Shown here piece after piece: positions 43,110 through 50,936 of a DNA stretch of 64,000 bases; the first letter of the stretch is position 1, and each line of letters starts with the position of its first letter. This DNA comes from Neorhizobium lilium (lineage in GTDB: Bacteria > Pseudomonadota > Alphaproteobacteria > Rhizobiales > Rhizobiaceae): positions 734,955 to 798,954 of the forward strand of contig NZ_SBIP01000004.1 in assembly GCF_004053875.1 (NCBI RefSeq), read 5' to 3'. Below the pieces are notes generated by a model. The model made no database searches. It had not been told where the DNA came from and worked only from the letters and a program-made list of their open reading frames with translations. Made by a program: the position numbers and the translations under genes.

Positions 43110-43480
43110 GATGGGTTCCTTGTGGGTTTTGCTTTGCGCGTCCGCTGAGGGACCCTGCGCCTGCTAGGGCAAGTGACGCGGCTTTTTTCTCCGTCATTCC
43201 TGTGCTTGTCACAGGAATCCAGTCACGGCGCGTCTGCGCCGTGGAAAGACCCTCTCGCGCCATGGACATGGCGCTGCTAGATTCCTGTGACAAGCACAGG
43301 AATGACGGCGAGAGAGCTTTGGGACCCTTACGGACCACCCGCATCTTCGCCGCATCACCCACGCATCACCTGTGACTTCATTTCACAAATGATTATCCAC
43401 TTTTGCCGCTACACAGGCAAGTGCGCGAAGCAGATATTGCGTTGCAGAAGACGGCTCCCTTACTCCTGAGGATTAAAACA
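43110..43480. promoter_or_regulatory. divergent LysR/MFS intergenic region
   Basis: The 371-base gap should hold both promoters and any LysR site. About a third is occupied by the inverted-repeat element at 43191-43308. Beyond it the stretch 43350-43440 has AT-rich pieces, including TGTGACTTCATTTCACA, an interrupted T-N11-A-type palindrome compatible with a LysR box, but this is weak. No gene is seen. Confidence 0.5.
43191..43308. repeat. 118-bp intergenic palindromic element
   Basis: The 32-bp arms (43191-43222 and 43277-43308) are inverted copies identical at 31 of 32 positions. Each contains the sub-palindrome TTCCTGTG...CACAGGAA. A second palindrome, CACGGCGCGTCTGCGCCGTG, sits between them at 43224-43243. 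The motif is a dispersed rhizobial repeat by recollection; it has no transposase. Confidence 0.85.
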
Positions 43481-44656
43481 ATGCCCCTTGCTCTTTATGC
43501 CCTGACGGCCGGCGCCTTCGGCATCGGCGTCACGGAATTCGTCATCATGGGCCTGCTGCCGCAGGTCGCCGCCGATATCCACGTCTCGATCGCCACCGCC
43601 GGCCTGCTGATTTCGGGCTATGCGCTCGGCGTCGTCGTCGGCGCGCCGGTCCTCACCGTTGTCACCGGACGCTTGCCGCGCAAGACGGTTCTGCTCGGGC
43701 TGATGGTCGTCTTCATCCTCGGCAACGCGATCTGCGCACTTGCTCCGAGCTACGAGATCCTGATGGCCGCCCGCGTCGTCACGGCGCTCGCCCACGGCAC
43801 CTTCTTCGGCGTCGGCTCGGTGGTCGCGACTAAACTGGTCACGCCCGACAAGCGCGCATCCGCCATTGCCGTGATGTTTACCGGGCTGACCGTCGCCAAT
43901 ATTCTCGGCGTGCCGTTCGGCACCTGGCTCGGCCAGACCTATGGCTGGCGGTCGACCTTCTGGGCCGTTTCGCTGGTGGGGATAGCAGCGCTTGCCATCA
44001 TCGTGGCGCTTCTGCCCAAGGATAAGGAAGCTCCCGAAGCATCCGACTGGAAGGCCGACCTCAAGGCGATTTCCCGCACCCCGGTCCTGCTCGGCCTGCT
44101 TACCACGGTGCTCGGCTATGGCGGCGTGTTTGCCCTGTTCACCTATATCGCGCCGTTGCTGACGGATATCGCCCATCTGCCGGAAAGCTGGGTCTCGCCG
44201 ATCCTGCTCGTGTTCGGCGGTGGCCTGATTGCCGGCAATCTTCTCGGCGGCAAGCTCGCCGACCGCAATCTGCGGCTGACCGTGCTCGGCACGATGGCGC
44301 TGCTCGGCATCGTGCTCGTGCTGTTCCCGGCTGCCTTCCTGAGCCCGGTCACGTCGGTCATCTTCGTCGGCCTGCTCGGGCTTGCCGGGTTCGCCACCGT
44401 CGCACCGCTGCAGATGTGGGTTCTGGGCAAGGCGGAAGGTGCGGGTGAACAGCTTGCCTCGTCGTTCAACATCGCCGCCTTCAACCTCGGCAATGCGCTC
44501 GGCGCCTGGGCCGGCGGCTTTGCGATCAGCCACGGACCCGGACTTGCCGGGGTGCCTTACGTCTCGGCCCTATTCCCGACTGCTGCCATCGTCGTCGCGC
44601 TGATCGCCATGAAGGGCGAACGACGCGACGCAAGCCCTGCCCTTTCCACCCGCTAA
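43481..44656 (+). CDS. MFS transporter, DHA1 (AraJ-like) family
   Basis: The 391-residue protein has 12 hydrophobic helices. Motifs include GVTEFVIMGLLPQVAADIHV in helix 1, RLPRKTVLLGLMV (loop 2-3, MFS signature), and RVVTALAHGTFFGVGSVVAT with a conserved helix-4 pattern. It is most like sugar-efflux or drug exporters of the DHA1 branch; the substrate is unknown. GAGG lies at ribosome distance before ATG at 43481. The next gene starts 23 bases after its stop, so it forms an operon with the aldo-keto reductase under the LysR regulator. Confidence 0.92.
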   Translation: MPLALYALTAGAFGIGVTEFVIMGLLPQVAADIHVSIATAGLLISGYALGVVVGAPVLTVVTGRLPRKTVLLGLMVVFILGNAICALAPSYEILMAARVVTALAHGTFFGVGSVVATKLVTPDKRASAIAVMFTGLTVANILGVPFGTWLGQTYGWRSTFWAVSLVGIAALAIIVALLPKDKEAPEASDWKADLKAISRTPVLLGLLTTVLGYGGVFALFTYIAPLLTDIAHLPESWVSPILLVFGGGLIAGNLLGGKLADRNLRLTVLGTMALLGIVLVLFPAAFLSPVTSVIFVGLLGLAGFATVAPLQMWVLGKAEGAGEQLASSFNIAAFNLGNALGAWAGGFAISHGPGLAGVPYVSALFPTAAIVVALIAMKGERRDASPALSTR

Positions 44657-44679
44657 ACCCAAATTCAAGGAGACATCCC

Positions 44680-45717
44680 ATGGAATATCGTAGTCTCGGC
44701 GCATCCGGCCTCAAGGTGCCGGTCATCTCTTTCGGCGCCGGCACGTTCGGCGGCTCCGGCCCGCTGTTCAGCCATTGGGGCACGACGGATGTGGAGGAGG
44801 CCCGCCGCCTGGTCGACATCTGCCTGGAGGCCGGCGTCAACCTGTTCGACACGGCCGACGTCTATTCGAACGGCGCTTCGGAAGACGTGCTCGGCCAGGC
44901 GATCAAGGGCCGGCGCAACGAAGTGCTCATCTCCACCAAGGCGAGCCTGCCGACAGGCGACGGGGCGAACGACTGGGGCTCGTCGCGGGCGCGGCTGATC
45001 GCCTCCGTCGAGGCGGCGTTGAAGCGGCTGGACACGGACCATATCGACATCTTCCAGCTTCATGCCTTCGACGCCTCGACGCCGGTGGAGGAAGTTGTCT
45101 CGACGCTTGACCGGCTTGTGCAGGACGGCAAGCTGCGCTATATCGGCGTCTCCAACTTTTCCGGCTGGCAGATCATGAAATCGCTGGCGGCTGCCGAGAA
45201 AAACGGCTGGACGCGCTATGTTGCGAACCAGGTCTATTATTCGCTGGTCGGTCGCGACTACGAATGGGACCTGATGCCTTTAGGCCAGGACCAGGGGCTC
45301 GGCGCTCTGGTATGGAGCCCGCTCGGCTGGGGACGGCTCACCGGCAAGATCAGCCGTTCGAAACCCATTCCCGCAGAAAGCCGCCTGCATGAAACGGCGG
45401 ATTTCGGTCCGCCGGTGGCCGAAGACCTGCTCTACAAGGTGGTCGATGCCCTGGAAGAGGTCGCAGCGGAAACAGGCAAGACCGTGCCGCAGGTGGCGAT
45501 CAACTGGCTGATCGGCCGGCCGACCGTTTCCTCCGTCATCATCGGCGCCCGCAACGAGGAACAGCTGCGCCAGAATCTTGGCGCCGTCGGCTGGTCGCTG
45601 TCGGCGGATCAGGTGGCAAAGCTGGATGCGGCAAGCACTGTTACGGCTCCCTATCCGCATTTCCCCTACCGCCGCCAGGAGGCCTTTGCGCGGCTCAACC
45701 CGCCACTGGCCGGCTGA
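44680..45717 (+). CDS. aldo/keto reductase
   Basis: The 345-residue NADPH-dependent oxidoreductase has the AKR (alpha/beta)8 barrel. The catalytic Asp, Tyr and Lys are in FDTADVYSNG and LISTKASLPTG, with the His in FQLHAFD. The N-terminal EYRSLGASGLKVPVISFGAG is typical of the YajO/Tas-like group. The NADPH-phosphate binding segment is IIGARNEEQLRQNL. It begins 23 bases after the MFS stop. A strong terminator follows at 45749-45775. Confidence 0.92.
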   Translation: MEYRSLGASGLKVPVISFGAGTFGGSGPLFSHWGTTDVEEARRLVDICLEAGVNLFDTADVYSNGASEDVLGQAIKGRRNEVLISTKASLPTGDGANDWGSSRARLIASVEAALKRLDTDHIDIFQLHAFDASTPVEEVVSTLDRLVQDGKLRYIGVSNFSGWQIMKSLAAAEKNGWTRYVANQVYYSLVGRDYEWDLMPLGQDQGLGALVWSPLGWGRLTGKISRSKPIPAESRLHETADFGPPVAEDLLYKVVDALEEVAAETGKTVPQVAINWLIGRPTVSSVIIGARNEEQLRQNLGAVGWSLSADQVAKLDAASTVTAPYPHFPYRRQEAFARLNPPLAG

Positions 45718-45748
45718 GCCTCCTGCTTTAGCGCTTGATCGAAACACG

Positions 45749-45775
45749 AAGAGGCCCATCTAGTAAGGGCCTCTT
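45749..45775 (+). terminator. Rho-independent terminator after MFS-aldo/keto reductase operon
   Basis: The stem AAGAGGCCC (45749-45757) and GGGCCTCTT (45767-45775), with a 9-base loop, runs into TTCTC. It separates two aldo-keto reductase genes. Confidence 0.8.
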
Positions 45776-45819
45776 TCTCGCCCGGTCCCGTGTCGGGCTC
45801 ACCTTCCAAAGGAATTCCC

Positions 45820-46647
45820 ATGCACACAGTCACCGCCCATGGCGCCAATATCCCTGCTCTCGGCTTCGGCACCTTCCGCATGCCCGATGCGGAAGTTCAC
45901 AGCATCCTGCCGCAGGCCCTGAAGCTCGGTTTCCGGCATGTGGACACCGCCCAGATCTACAAGAACGAGGCTGCCGTCGGCGACGTGATCGCCAAGTCCG
46001 GCATTGCGCGCTCGGACATCTTCCTCACCACCAAGGTATGGGTGGACAAGGTCGGCCATCAGGCCTTCATCGCATCGGTGGACGAGAGCCTTGCGAAGCT
46101 GAAGACGGATTACGTCGATCTGCTGCTTCTCCACTGGCCGCAGAGCGAGATGCCGCTCGCCGACCGGATGGGTGCGCTGAACGAGCTGCGCCAAGCCGGC
46201 AAGGTGAAGAATATCGGCATTTCGAACTTCTCGACGGCATTGATGGACGAGGCGGTTCGTCTGTCCGAGGCTCCCGTCGTCAATAACCAGATCGAATACC
46301 ATCCCTATCTCGACCAGACCAAGGTGATCGACAAGGCGCATGAGACGGACATGTCCGTGACCGGCTATTACCTGATGGCGGACGGCGCGGTGCCGAAGGA
46401 CGAGGTGCTGAAGGATATCGGCTCCAGGCATGGCAAGACGGCGGCGCAGGTGGTGTTGCGCTGGGCCGTGAGCCAAAAGGGCGTGATCGCGCTTTCAAAG
46501 ACCTCGACGGCAAGCCGTCTTTCGGAAAACTACGACATCTTCGACTTCACGCTGTCCCCGGAAGACATGGACGCGATCCACAAGCTGGCGCGGCCCGATG
46601 GACGCATCGTCAATCCCCGCCATCTCGCTCCGGAATGGGACCGTTAG
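45820..46647 (+). CDS. aldo/keto reductase, DkgB-like
   Basis: The 275-residue barrel is of the AKR5 type that reduces 2,5-diketo-gluconate and methylglyoxal-like compounds. The catalytic Asp and Tyr are in HVDTAQIYKNEAAVG; Lys and His are in LTTKVWVDKVG and LLLHWPQSE. It is not close to the preceding aldo-keto reductase, so the pair is not a recent duplication. The start is ATG at 45820, with AAAGGAA at ribosome distance. It is transcribed after its own terminator-separated region. Confidence 0.92.
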   Translation: MHTVTAHGANIPALGFGTFRMPDAEVHSILPQALKLGFRHVDTAQIYKNEAAVGDVIAKSGIARSDIFLTTKVWVDKVGHQAFIASVDESLAKLKTDYVDLLLLHWPQSEMPLADRMGALNELRQAGKVKNIGISNFSTALMDEAVRLSEAPVVNNQIEYHPYLDQTKVIDKAHETDMSVTGYYLMADGAVPKDEVLKDIGSRHGKTAAQVVLRWAVSQKGVIALSKTSTASRLSENYDIFDFTLSPEDMDAIHKLARPDGRIVNPRHLAPEWDR

Positions 46648-46685
46648 AAAGCGGATAACGCGCACTTATGCCACCATCGCAGCAG

Positions 46686-46708
46686 ACCCTCGGGACAGGC
46701 CCGAGGGT
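46686..46708. repeat. short intergenic palindrome
   Basis: ACCCTCGGG (46686-46694) and CCCGAGGGT (46700-46708) flank a 5-base spacer. The repeated phrase CCCTCGGGACA...CCCGAGGGTGACG is common between rhizobial genes. No T tract follows, so it is a repeat rather than a terminator. Confidence 0.5.
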
Positions 46709-46760
46709 GACGAACCGGGAGACCGGAGCAGCAATCAGGCGTCGAAGTGTAGATCTTCGG

Positions 46761-47090
46761 TTATGCGGTCTGCTTGACATACATCTCGGGATCGAAATCG
46801 ACGCGCCTTACTTCCCCGTCAGGCATTTTCAACACAAGCTCGACGCCCCCGCCAATAGAACGCATGTAGCGAACGACCGACGATAGAAGCACATCGTCAG
46901 CGCTCTCGATCTTCGAAACGGTATTCTGGGTCATGGAGGCACGCGTAGCGACCTCCTGCTGTGTCGCATTCATCGCCTTGCGCACTTCCGCCAAGGCCTT
47001 ACCCAAACGCCGATCTTCCCGTTTTGCATCGAGCCGGGTCCGGACATCTTCGGGAAGTTCGGCACGTAACGTCTTCCACTCAGTGCTCAT
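46761..47090 (-). CDS. XRE-type HTH antitoxin
   Basis: The 109-residue protein has a central HTH: RKAMNATQQEVATRASMTQNTVSKIESADD, near residues 38-67. A C-terminal region VRYMRSIGGGVELVLKMPDG forms a beta strand often found in HigA-like antitoxins. It overlaps the upstream toxin gene by 11 bases, a toxin-first order typical of HigBA. It probably represses its own promoter and neutralises the toxin. The ATG at 47090 is used. Confidence 0.88.
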   Translation of the reverse strand: MSTEWKTLRAELPEDVRTRLDAKREDRRLGKALAEVRKAMNATQQEVATRASMTQNTVSKIESADDVLLSSVVRYMRSIGGGVELVLKMPDGEVRRVDFDPEMYVKQTA

Positions 47091-47439
47091 CTTCGTACTC
47101 CTTGAGCCACGTATCGAACCGCGCATCTGCTTTCTTGATCAGCTGTCTGTAAAAAAGTGCCTGGTTCCCACCTTGCTTGTCGCCACCGCAAAGAATGATG
47201 GCCCTTTGAGCAGGGTCGAACGCGAAAGCAAAACGCCACACCTGCTGTTTAAACTTAACCCTAATCTCTTTCATATTGGCATGGTCAGAACCTGAAAGCG
47301 TATCCACTTCAGGACGGCCAAGGAATGGACCATCGTCTTCCAGATGATCGAGTACCTCACCAACCAGCTCCTTCAATCCCATTTCCAGGCTTTTCCACTC
47401 AGGAATGAAGTCGGCATGGAAACGCACTTCGTACGCCAT
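47080..47439 (-). CDS. RelE/HigB-like toxin
   Basis: The 119-residue protein is a phage Gp49-like or HigB-type RelE toxin. Characteristic elements are EVRFHADFIPEWKSL at the N-terminus, a HANMKEIRVKFKQQVWRFAF strand with basic residues, and LCGGDKQGGNQALFYRQLIKKA. Such toxins cleave mRNA on the ribosome. The ATG at 47439 has GAGG 7 bases upstream. It overlaps the antitoxin by 11 bases. A/T content is higher than in flanking genes, consistent with recent acquisition. Confidence 0.9.
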   Translation of the reverse strand: MAYEVRFHADFIPEWKSLEMGLKELVGEVLDHLEDDGPFLGRPEVDTLSGSDHANMKEIRVKFKQQVWRFAFAFDPAQRAIILCGGDKQGGNQALFYRQLIKKADARFDTWLKEYEDEH

Positions 47440-47790
47440 TGATTGCCTCAAATATATATTTAAAGATATAACGTCAAGATTGCATCAGTATTTTGAAATG
47501 GCGCTTCTGCCATGGCAAGCCGTTAATATGACAGAGTATTCGAACATTCTCATCCATGGCGAGGCAAGCTTGGGTCTTTAGGTCTCCCATCGCCGCCGAT
47601 CGAAAGGTTGCCGGCAAGTCCGGGAGGATCTGCCCGCCTAGCGGTCCTCCCGTTTCCCCTCCTGCTCCTAACCACGACTTGGGTGTCCGGCCAGCAGCAG
47701 CGACAAGGCTCGGCCTCCGCCTCACATCTCATTCGCCCTTGTTGTTCGGCCCTGCCGCTCTACCATTGGAGCTTGCAACAGGAGACGATC
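47440..47790. other. intergenic region between the toxin and the small hypothetical gene
   Basis: The 351 bases include the toxin promoter (A/T-rich at about 47440-47490) and a G+C-rich stretch from 47580 to 47760. A minus-strand open frame of 83 codons (47474-47725, ending GLPWQKRHFKILMQS) lies here but shows no domain, and other frames are equally open. I treat it as unsupported. No tRNA or terminator is seen. Confidence 0.4.
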
Positions 47791-47979
47791 ATGCAGCCTG
47801 AAGACCGCATCAAACGCCACGAAGACACCATCCAGCGCCTGAGGGAAGATGCGGAATGGCTGCATGAAACAGGATTCTGGACGGATATCGCCAGCAATGC
47901 GGAACTGATTGCCGCCAATGAGCAGATGACCGCGCTTTACGTAAGCCTGGTGCGCGAATTGACGAGGCCCGTCGGCTGA
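47791..47979 (+). CDS. small conserved hypothetical protein
   Basis: The 62-residue product is highly charged and helical (EDRIKRHEDTIQRLREDAEW followed by a helix with LIAANEQMTALYVSLVREL). It has no membrane helix or cysteine. A good ribosome site (AGGAG) precedes the ATG at 47791; the open frame continues upstream to 47608 without support. Function is unknown. An inverted repeat GACGAGGCC...GGCCTCGTC overlaps its 3' end and can form a hairpin. Confidence 0.65.
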   Translation: MQPEDRIKRHEDTIQRLREDAEWLHETGFWTDIASNAELIAANEQMTALYVSLVRELTRPVG

Positions 47980-47989
47980 CGGCCTCGTC
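47961..47989. terminator. hairpin at the convergent end of the hypothetical gene and corA
   Basis: GACGAGGCC (47961-47969) and GGCCTCGTC (47981-47989) pair perfectly over nine bases with an 11-base loop. It overlaps the last codons of the 62-residue gene and lies 24 bases from the corA stop. Neither side has a strong T tract. Confidence 0.5.
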
Positions 47990-48012
47990 GCGTTACGCTT
48001 CTAGGACCAACC

Positions 48013-49005
48013 TTAAAGCCAGCCCTTCCGTTTGAAGTAGAGATAGGGCAGTACCATCGACACGATCATCATGACGATGGCGAGGTGGTAGCCGTAGTGC
48101 CACTGCAGTTCCGGCTGGTAGGCGAAGTTCATGCCGTAGATGGAGGCGACCAGGGTCGGCGGCAGGAAGACGACCGAGGCGACCGAGAAGATCTTGATGA
48201 TCTGGTTCTGCTCGAGATTGATCAGCCCCAGCGTCGCATCCAGCAGGAAGTTGATCTTGCTGGACAGGAAGGCCGAGTGATCGCCGAGCGATGTGGCGTC
48301 CCGCTGCAGCAATTTCAGCCGCTGGCGAAGTTCCTTGGAAAGCTTGCGGTCCACGCCATCGAGCGCGGCATAATAGGCAACGACACGGCTGACACTGACG
48401 AGACTTTCCCGCGTCACCGTGATGAACTCGCCCTTCTGGCCGATCGCCCGGAGCAGTTCCTGCAGGTCGCGCGTCTTCTTGCTGGCCTTATCGGCCTTGG
48501 CCACGAAGACTTCCCGCGAGATCTGGTCGATCTCGTTGCCGAGACGTTCCAACGTATCGGCCATCCGGTCGATGATCGCTTCGATCAGGCCGGTCATGAT
48601 CAGTTCGCCGGAAGCGGAATGAATGCCGATACCGTTCGGCTTGCGGGCGCGCGCCATGAAGGCGTCGAAGGGACGCGGCTCCGCATAGCGAACGGTAACC
48701 AGGGCCTGGCCCTTGATGATGAAGCAGACCGGAACCTTGTGCGGTGTGCCGGCGTCCGGCCGGATCAGCACCGTCATGGTCATGAATTCGGCGCCGTCCT
48801 CCTGATAGAGCCGGGCGGATAGCTCGATATCGTCCATCTCGTCCATGGTGGGCACGGCAATGCCGAGGCGCTCACTGACGAGACGCTCTTCTTCGGAGGA
48901 AGGCTCGACCAAATCGTACCAGACGATGCCCGGCTGGCCATCGACCGGAAGGTCGAGAGCGGCGGACACGAGGCGGTCGTTGTCATAGGCATGGATACGC
49001 AGCAT
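48013..49005 (-). CDS. corA: CorA family magnesium/divalent cation transporter
   Basis: The 330-residue protein has a large N-terminal cytoplasmic domain and two C-terminal hydrophobic helices. Between them is the diagnostic GMN motif (VASIYGMNFAYQPELQW, about residues 287-303). A long helix with ERLGNEIDQISREVF leads to the channel. It imports Mg2+ and possibly Co2+ or Ni2+. The C-terminus ends with the basic YFKRKGWL. Its 5' leader (49006-49165) contains several hairpins and a small open frame that look regulatory. It is likely monocistronic, although the upstream gene lies only 243 bases away. Confidence 0.95.
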   Translation of the reverse strand: MLRIHAYDNDRLVSAALDLPVDGQPGIVWYDLVEPSSEEERLVSERLGIAVPTMDEMDDIELSARLYQEDGAEFMTMTVLIRPDAGTPHKVPVCFIIKGQALVTVRYAEPRPFDAFMARARKPNGIGIHSASGELIMTGLIEAIIDRMADTLERLGNEIDQISREVFVAKADKASKKTRDLQELLRAIGQKGEFITVTRESLVSVSRVVAYYAALDGVDRKLSKELRQRLKLLQRDATSLGDHSAFLSSKINFLLDATLGLINLEQNQIIKIFSVASVVFLPPTLVASIYGMNFAYQPELQWHYGYHLAIVMMIVSMVLPYLYFKRKGWL

Positions 49006-49018
49006 GACGGCTCCTTTT

Positions 49019-49121
49019 TTGGACCATCAGGTCCTCGGAGCCCAGTATCCGAGAGAACGGATCAGAGCCCCGAAGTCACAGGTCTGTCTTTTGACGTCGA
49101 ACTTCGACTGTCGGGGTTCAT
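49019..49121 (-). promoter_or_regulatory. structured corA leader with 19-codon upstream ORF
   Basis: On the minus strand a small ORF starts with ATG at 49121 and stops at 49062: MNPDSRSSTSKDRPVTSGL. An AAAGGA ribosome site is about 10 bases upstream. The RNA can form three hairpins: CCCCGA/TCGGGG (49111-49116 with 49068-49073) enclosing GTCGAAGTTCGAC; ATCCG/CGGAT at about 49046-49063; and GGACC/GGTCC at 49021-49034, just before the corA ribosome site. This layout resembles peptide- or metal-controlled leaders of Mg2+ transporters. Confidence 0.55.
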
Positions 49122-49142
49122 CTCGGTTGTTCCTTTGAAAGA

Positions 49143-49166
49143 AGGGACGCCCGGTCGGCCGTCCCT
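49143..49166 (-). terminator. hairpin between PNPOx-like gene and corA leader
   Basis: AGGGACG...CGTCCCT pairs around a C/G-rich loop. On the minus strand it is followed by TTCTTTC. It is 80 bases after the PNPOx-like stop, so it is probably that gene's terminator. It could also be part of a corA attenuator, since little room remains for a promoter between it and the small ORF. Confidence 0.6.
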
Positions 49167-49248
49167 CTGGAAAAGCGCTTGCGCCTAGCGCACACGAAAG
49201 TCAACGACTTTTTCGAAGGTACGGTGACGGCCTGGGACCGCACGCGGT

Positions 49249-49875
49249 TTAAACCTCCGCGCCCGGGTGCTGCGACCGCAGTTCCGCATTCTCGGCTTCA
49301 AGCTGGGCGAGGCGTTCACGCAAGGGACCCACCGCAGCCAGCACTTCCTGCTCGGTAAAGCGGGGCGTGATGTGCTGCTGGCAATTCCAGTCGAAACTCG
49401 CCAGCCGCAGGCGAAAGATACGCTCGACCTTCGCCTTGTAGCCATTGTCCGCCAACTGCTCGGCCAGCGCCGGATCGTCGTCGACGCCGAGCTTTTCCAC
49501 ATGCGCATAGATCTTCAGGCGGGCGCGCCGCGGGTAATCCATCAGGAACAGGCAGGCGCGATCATTCGCCGCCCAGTTTCCAGTGCTGATATACTGCCGA
49601 TTGCCGCGATAGTCCGCAAAGGCCAACGTCGTGTCGTCGATCACCTTCAGGAACCCACGCGGGCCGCCGCGATGCTGGACATAAGGCCAGCCGGTCTCCG
49701 ACACCGACGCGACATAGAGGCTGTCGCGCTCGGCGATGAAGGCCTTTTCGTTTTCGGTGAAGCGGTCGAATTCGCGATGGCCGCGAAAATCCGACCAGAT
49801 GCCATCCGCGCCCATCTCGGCTTGCGCGGCGCGAACGCTCGGCGTGACTGCAATATCAAGAAAGCCGTAGGACAT
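49249..49875 (-). CDS. pyridoxamine 5'-phosphate oxidase family protein
   Basis: The 208-residue protein has an FMN-binding split-barrel fold: FIAERDSLYVASVSETGWPYVQHRGGPRGF, FADYRGNRQYISTGNWAAND and LFLMDYPRRARLKIYAHVEK. This arrangement is typical of uncharacterised PNPOx-like flavoproteins with a C-terminal coiled coil (ERLAQLEAENAELRSQ). The substrate is unknown. The ATG at 49875 has GGAG at ribosome distance; a GTG/ATG 5 codons upstream is not needed. It is divergent from a LysR gene that may regulate it. Confidence 0.87.
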   Translation of the reverse strand: MSYGFLDIAVTPSVRAAQAEMGADGIWSDFRGHREFDRFTENEKAFIAERDSLYVASVSETGWPYVQHRGGPRGFLKVIDDTTLAFADYRGNRQYISTGNWAANDRACLFLMDYPRRARLKIYAHVEKLGVDDDPALAEQLADNGYKAKVERIFRLRLASFDWNCQQHITPRFTEQEVLAAVGPLRERLAQLEAENAELRSQHPGAEV

Positions 49876-49979
49876 GATCTTCTCCCGCATTGAACGCGAT
49901 GACGCGAATATGGATCATTCCATTCAGCAGCGTAATGCCGCAATATTGGCGACCACCTATCCAACAAATGGGAAAACAA

Positions 49980-50879
49980 ATGGACCGCCTGGAAGCCATG
50001 TCCCTGCTGATCGAGGTCGCCGAGAGCGGCAGTTTTTCCGCGGCGGCCCGTCGCCGCGGCATGCCGGTCACCACCATCACGCGGAAGATCTCTGATCTTG
50101 AAAAGGCGCTCGGGGCGACCCTTCTGGTCCGCACCACACGCAAGCTCAGCGTAACCGATGCCGGCGGCACCTATCTGGCTGCTGCGCGCAGGATCATCGC
50201 CGACGTGGAGGAGGCCGAACGGGAAGCGGCCGGCGAATTCAACACGCCGAAGGGCGAACTCGTGATCACAGCGCCCGTTCAGTTCGGCCAGCTGCATGTC
50301 CTGCCGATGGTGACCGACTTCCTTGACATGTTTCCCGAGATCAATGTCCGGCTGCTGCTGCTCGACGGCAATGTGCCGATGCTGGATGGCCATGTGGATA
50401 TGGCGGTACGGATCGGCAGCCTTGCCGACAGCGCGATGGTGGCAACGACAGTCGGCTCGATGCGCATGATCGTGTGCGCCAGCTCGCAACTGCTGGCCTC
50501 CAAGGGCGTGCCGGCGACGGTTGACGACCTTCGGCGGATGCCCTGCATCGTTTTCGAAGGGCCGGCCGCACTGTCGGACTGGAGGTTCATCGACAAGGAC
50601 ACCAAGGCACCGATCATGTTTCGGCCCATCCCTCGCCTGTCCGTAACGACAGCCGAGGCTGTGGTGCGGGCAGCCCTGCGCCATGTCGGCGTGGCGCGGC
50701 TCCTGCATTATCAGGCGGCGGACGCGATAAAATCCGGGGCGCTGGAGATCATGCTGGAGGCGTTCGAGCCCAAGCCGGCGCCGGTCAGCCTCGTGCATGT
50801 CGCACGCGGGCAAATGCCGCTCAAGATGCGGCGCTTTCTCGATTTCGCGGCACCGCGGTTGAGAGACTTGCTGCGATGA
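49980..50879 (+). CDS. LysR family transcriptional regulator
   Basis: The 299-residue protein has an N-terminal HTH (MDRLEAMSLLIEVAESGSFSA, ARRRGMPVTTITRKISDLEKAL) and a LysR substrate-binding domain with GELVITAPVQFGQLHVLPMV. It is divergent from the PNPOx-like gene, which is its most likely target. The ATG at 49980 is preferred; the frame is open to 49890 and overlaps the divergent start there. It belongs to the CrgA/DhbR-like branch of LysR proteins. A strong bidirectional terminator follows. Confidence 0.92.
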   Translation: MDRLEAMSLLIEVAESGSFSAAARRRGMPVTTITRKISDLEKALGATLLVRTTRKLSVTDAGGTYLAAARRIIADVEEAEREAAGEFNTPKGELVITAPVQFGQLHVLPMVTDFLDMFPEINVRLLLLDGNVPMLDGHVDMAVRIGSLADSAMVATTVGSMRMIVCASSQLLASKGVPATVDDLRRMPCIVFEGPAALSDWRFIDKDTKAPIMFRPIPRLSVTTAEAVVRAALRHVGVARLLHYQAADAIKSGALEIMLEAFEPKPAPVSLVHVARGQMPLKMRRFLDFAAPRLRDLLR

Positions 50880-50887
50880 GAATTCCG

Positions 50888-50926
50888 GATCAAGCCGCAG
50901 CACTTCGGGTCTGCGGCTTGATCTTT
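50888..50926. terminator. bidirectional Rho-independent terminator
   Basis: The 13-bp perfect stem (50888-50900 with 50911-50923, core GATCAAGCCGCAG) and a 10-base loop end in TTTT. It separates the LysR and the convergent DUF2267-like gene. Confidence 0.9.
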
Positions 50927-50936
50927 TAAAAAGGAA

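Noticed and set aside
47474..47725. 83-codon minus-strand frame ending in GLPWQKRHFKILMQS
   Set aside because: No domain, no ribosome site that I can see, and other frames are open in the same stretch. It is left as possible only.
47750..47775. tRNA D-arm-like sequence on the minus strand (CCAATGGTAGAGCGG)
   Set aside because: No matching acceptor stem, anticodon arm or T-loop sequence within the expected distance.
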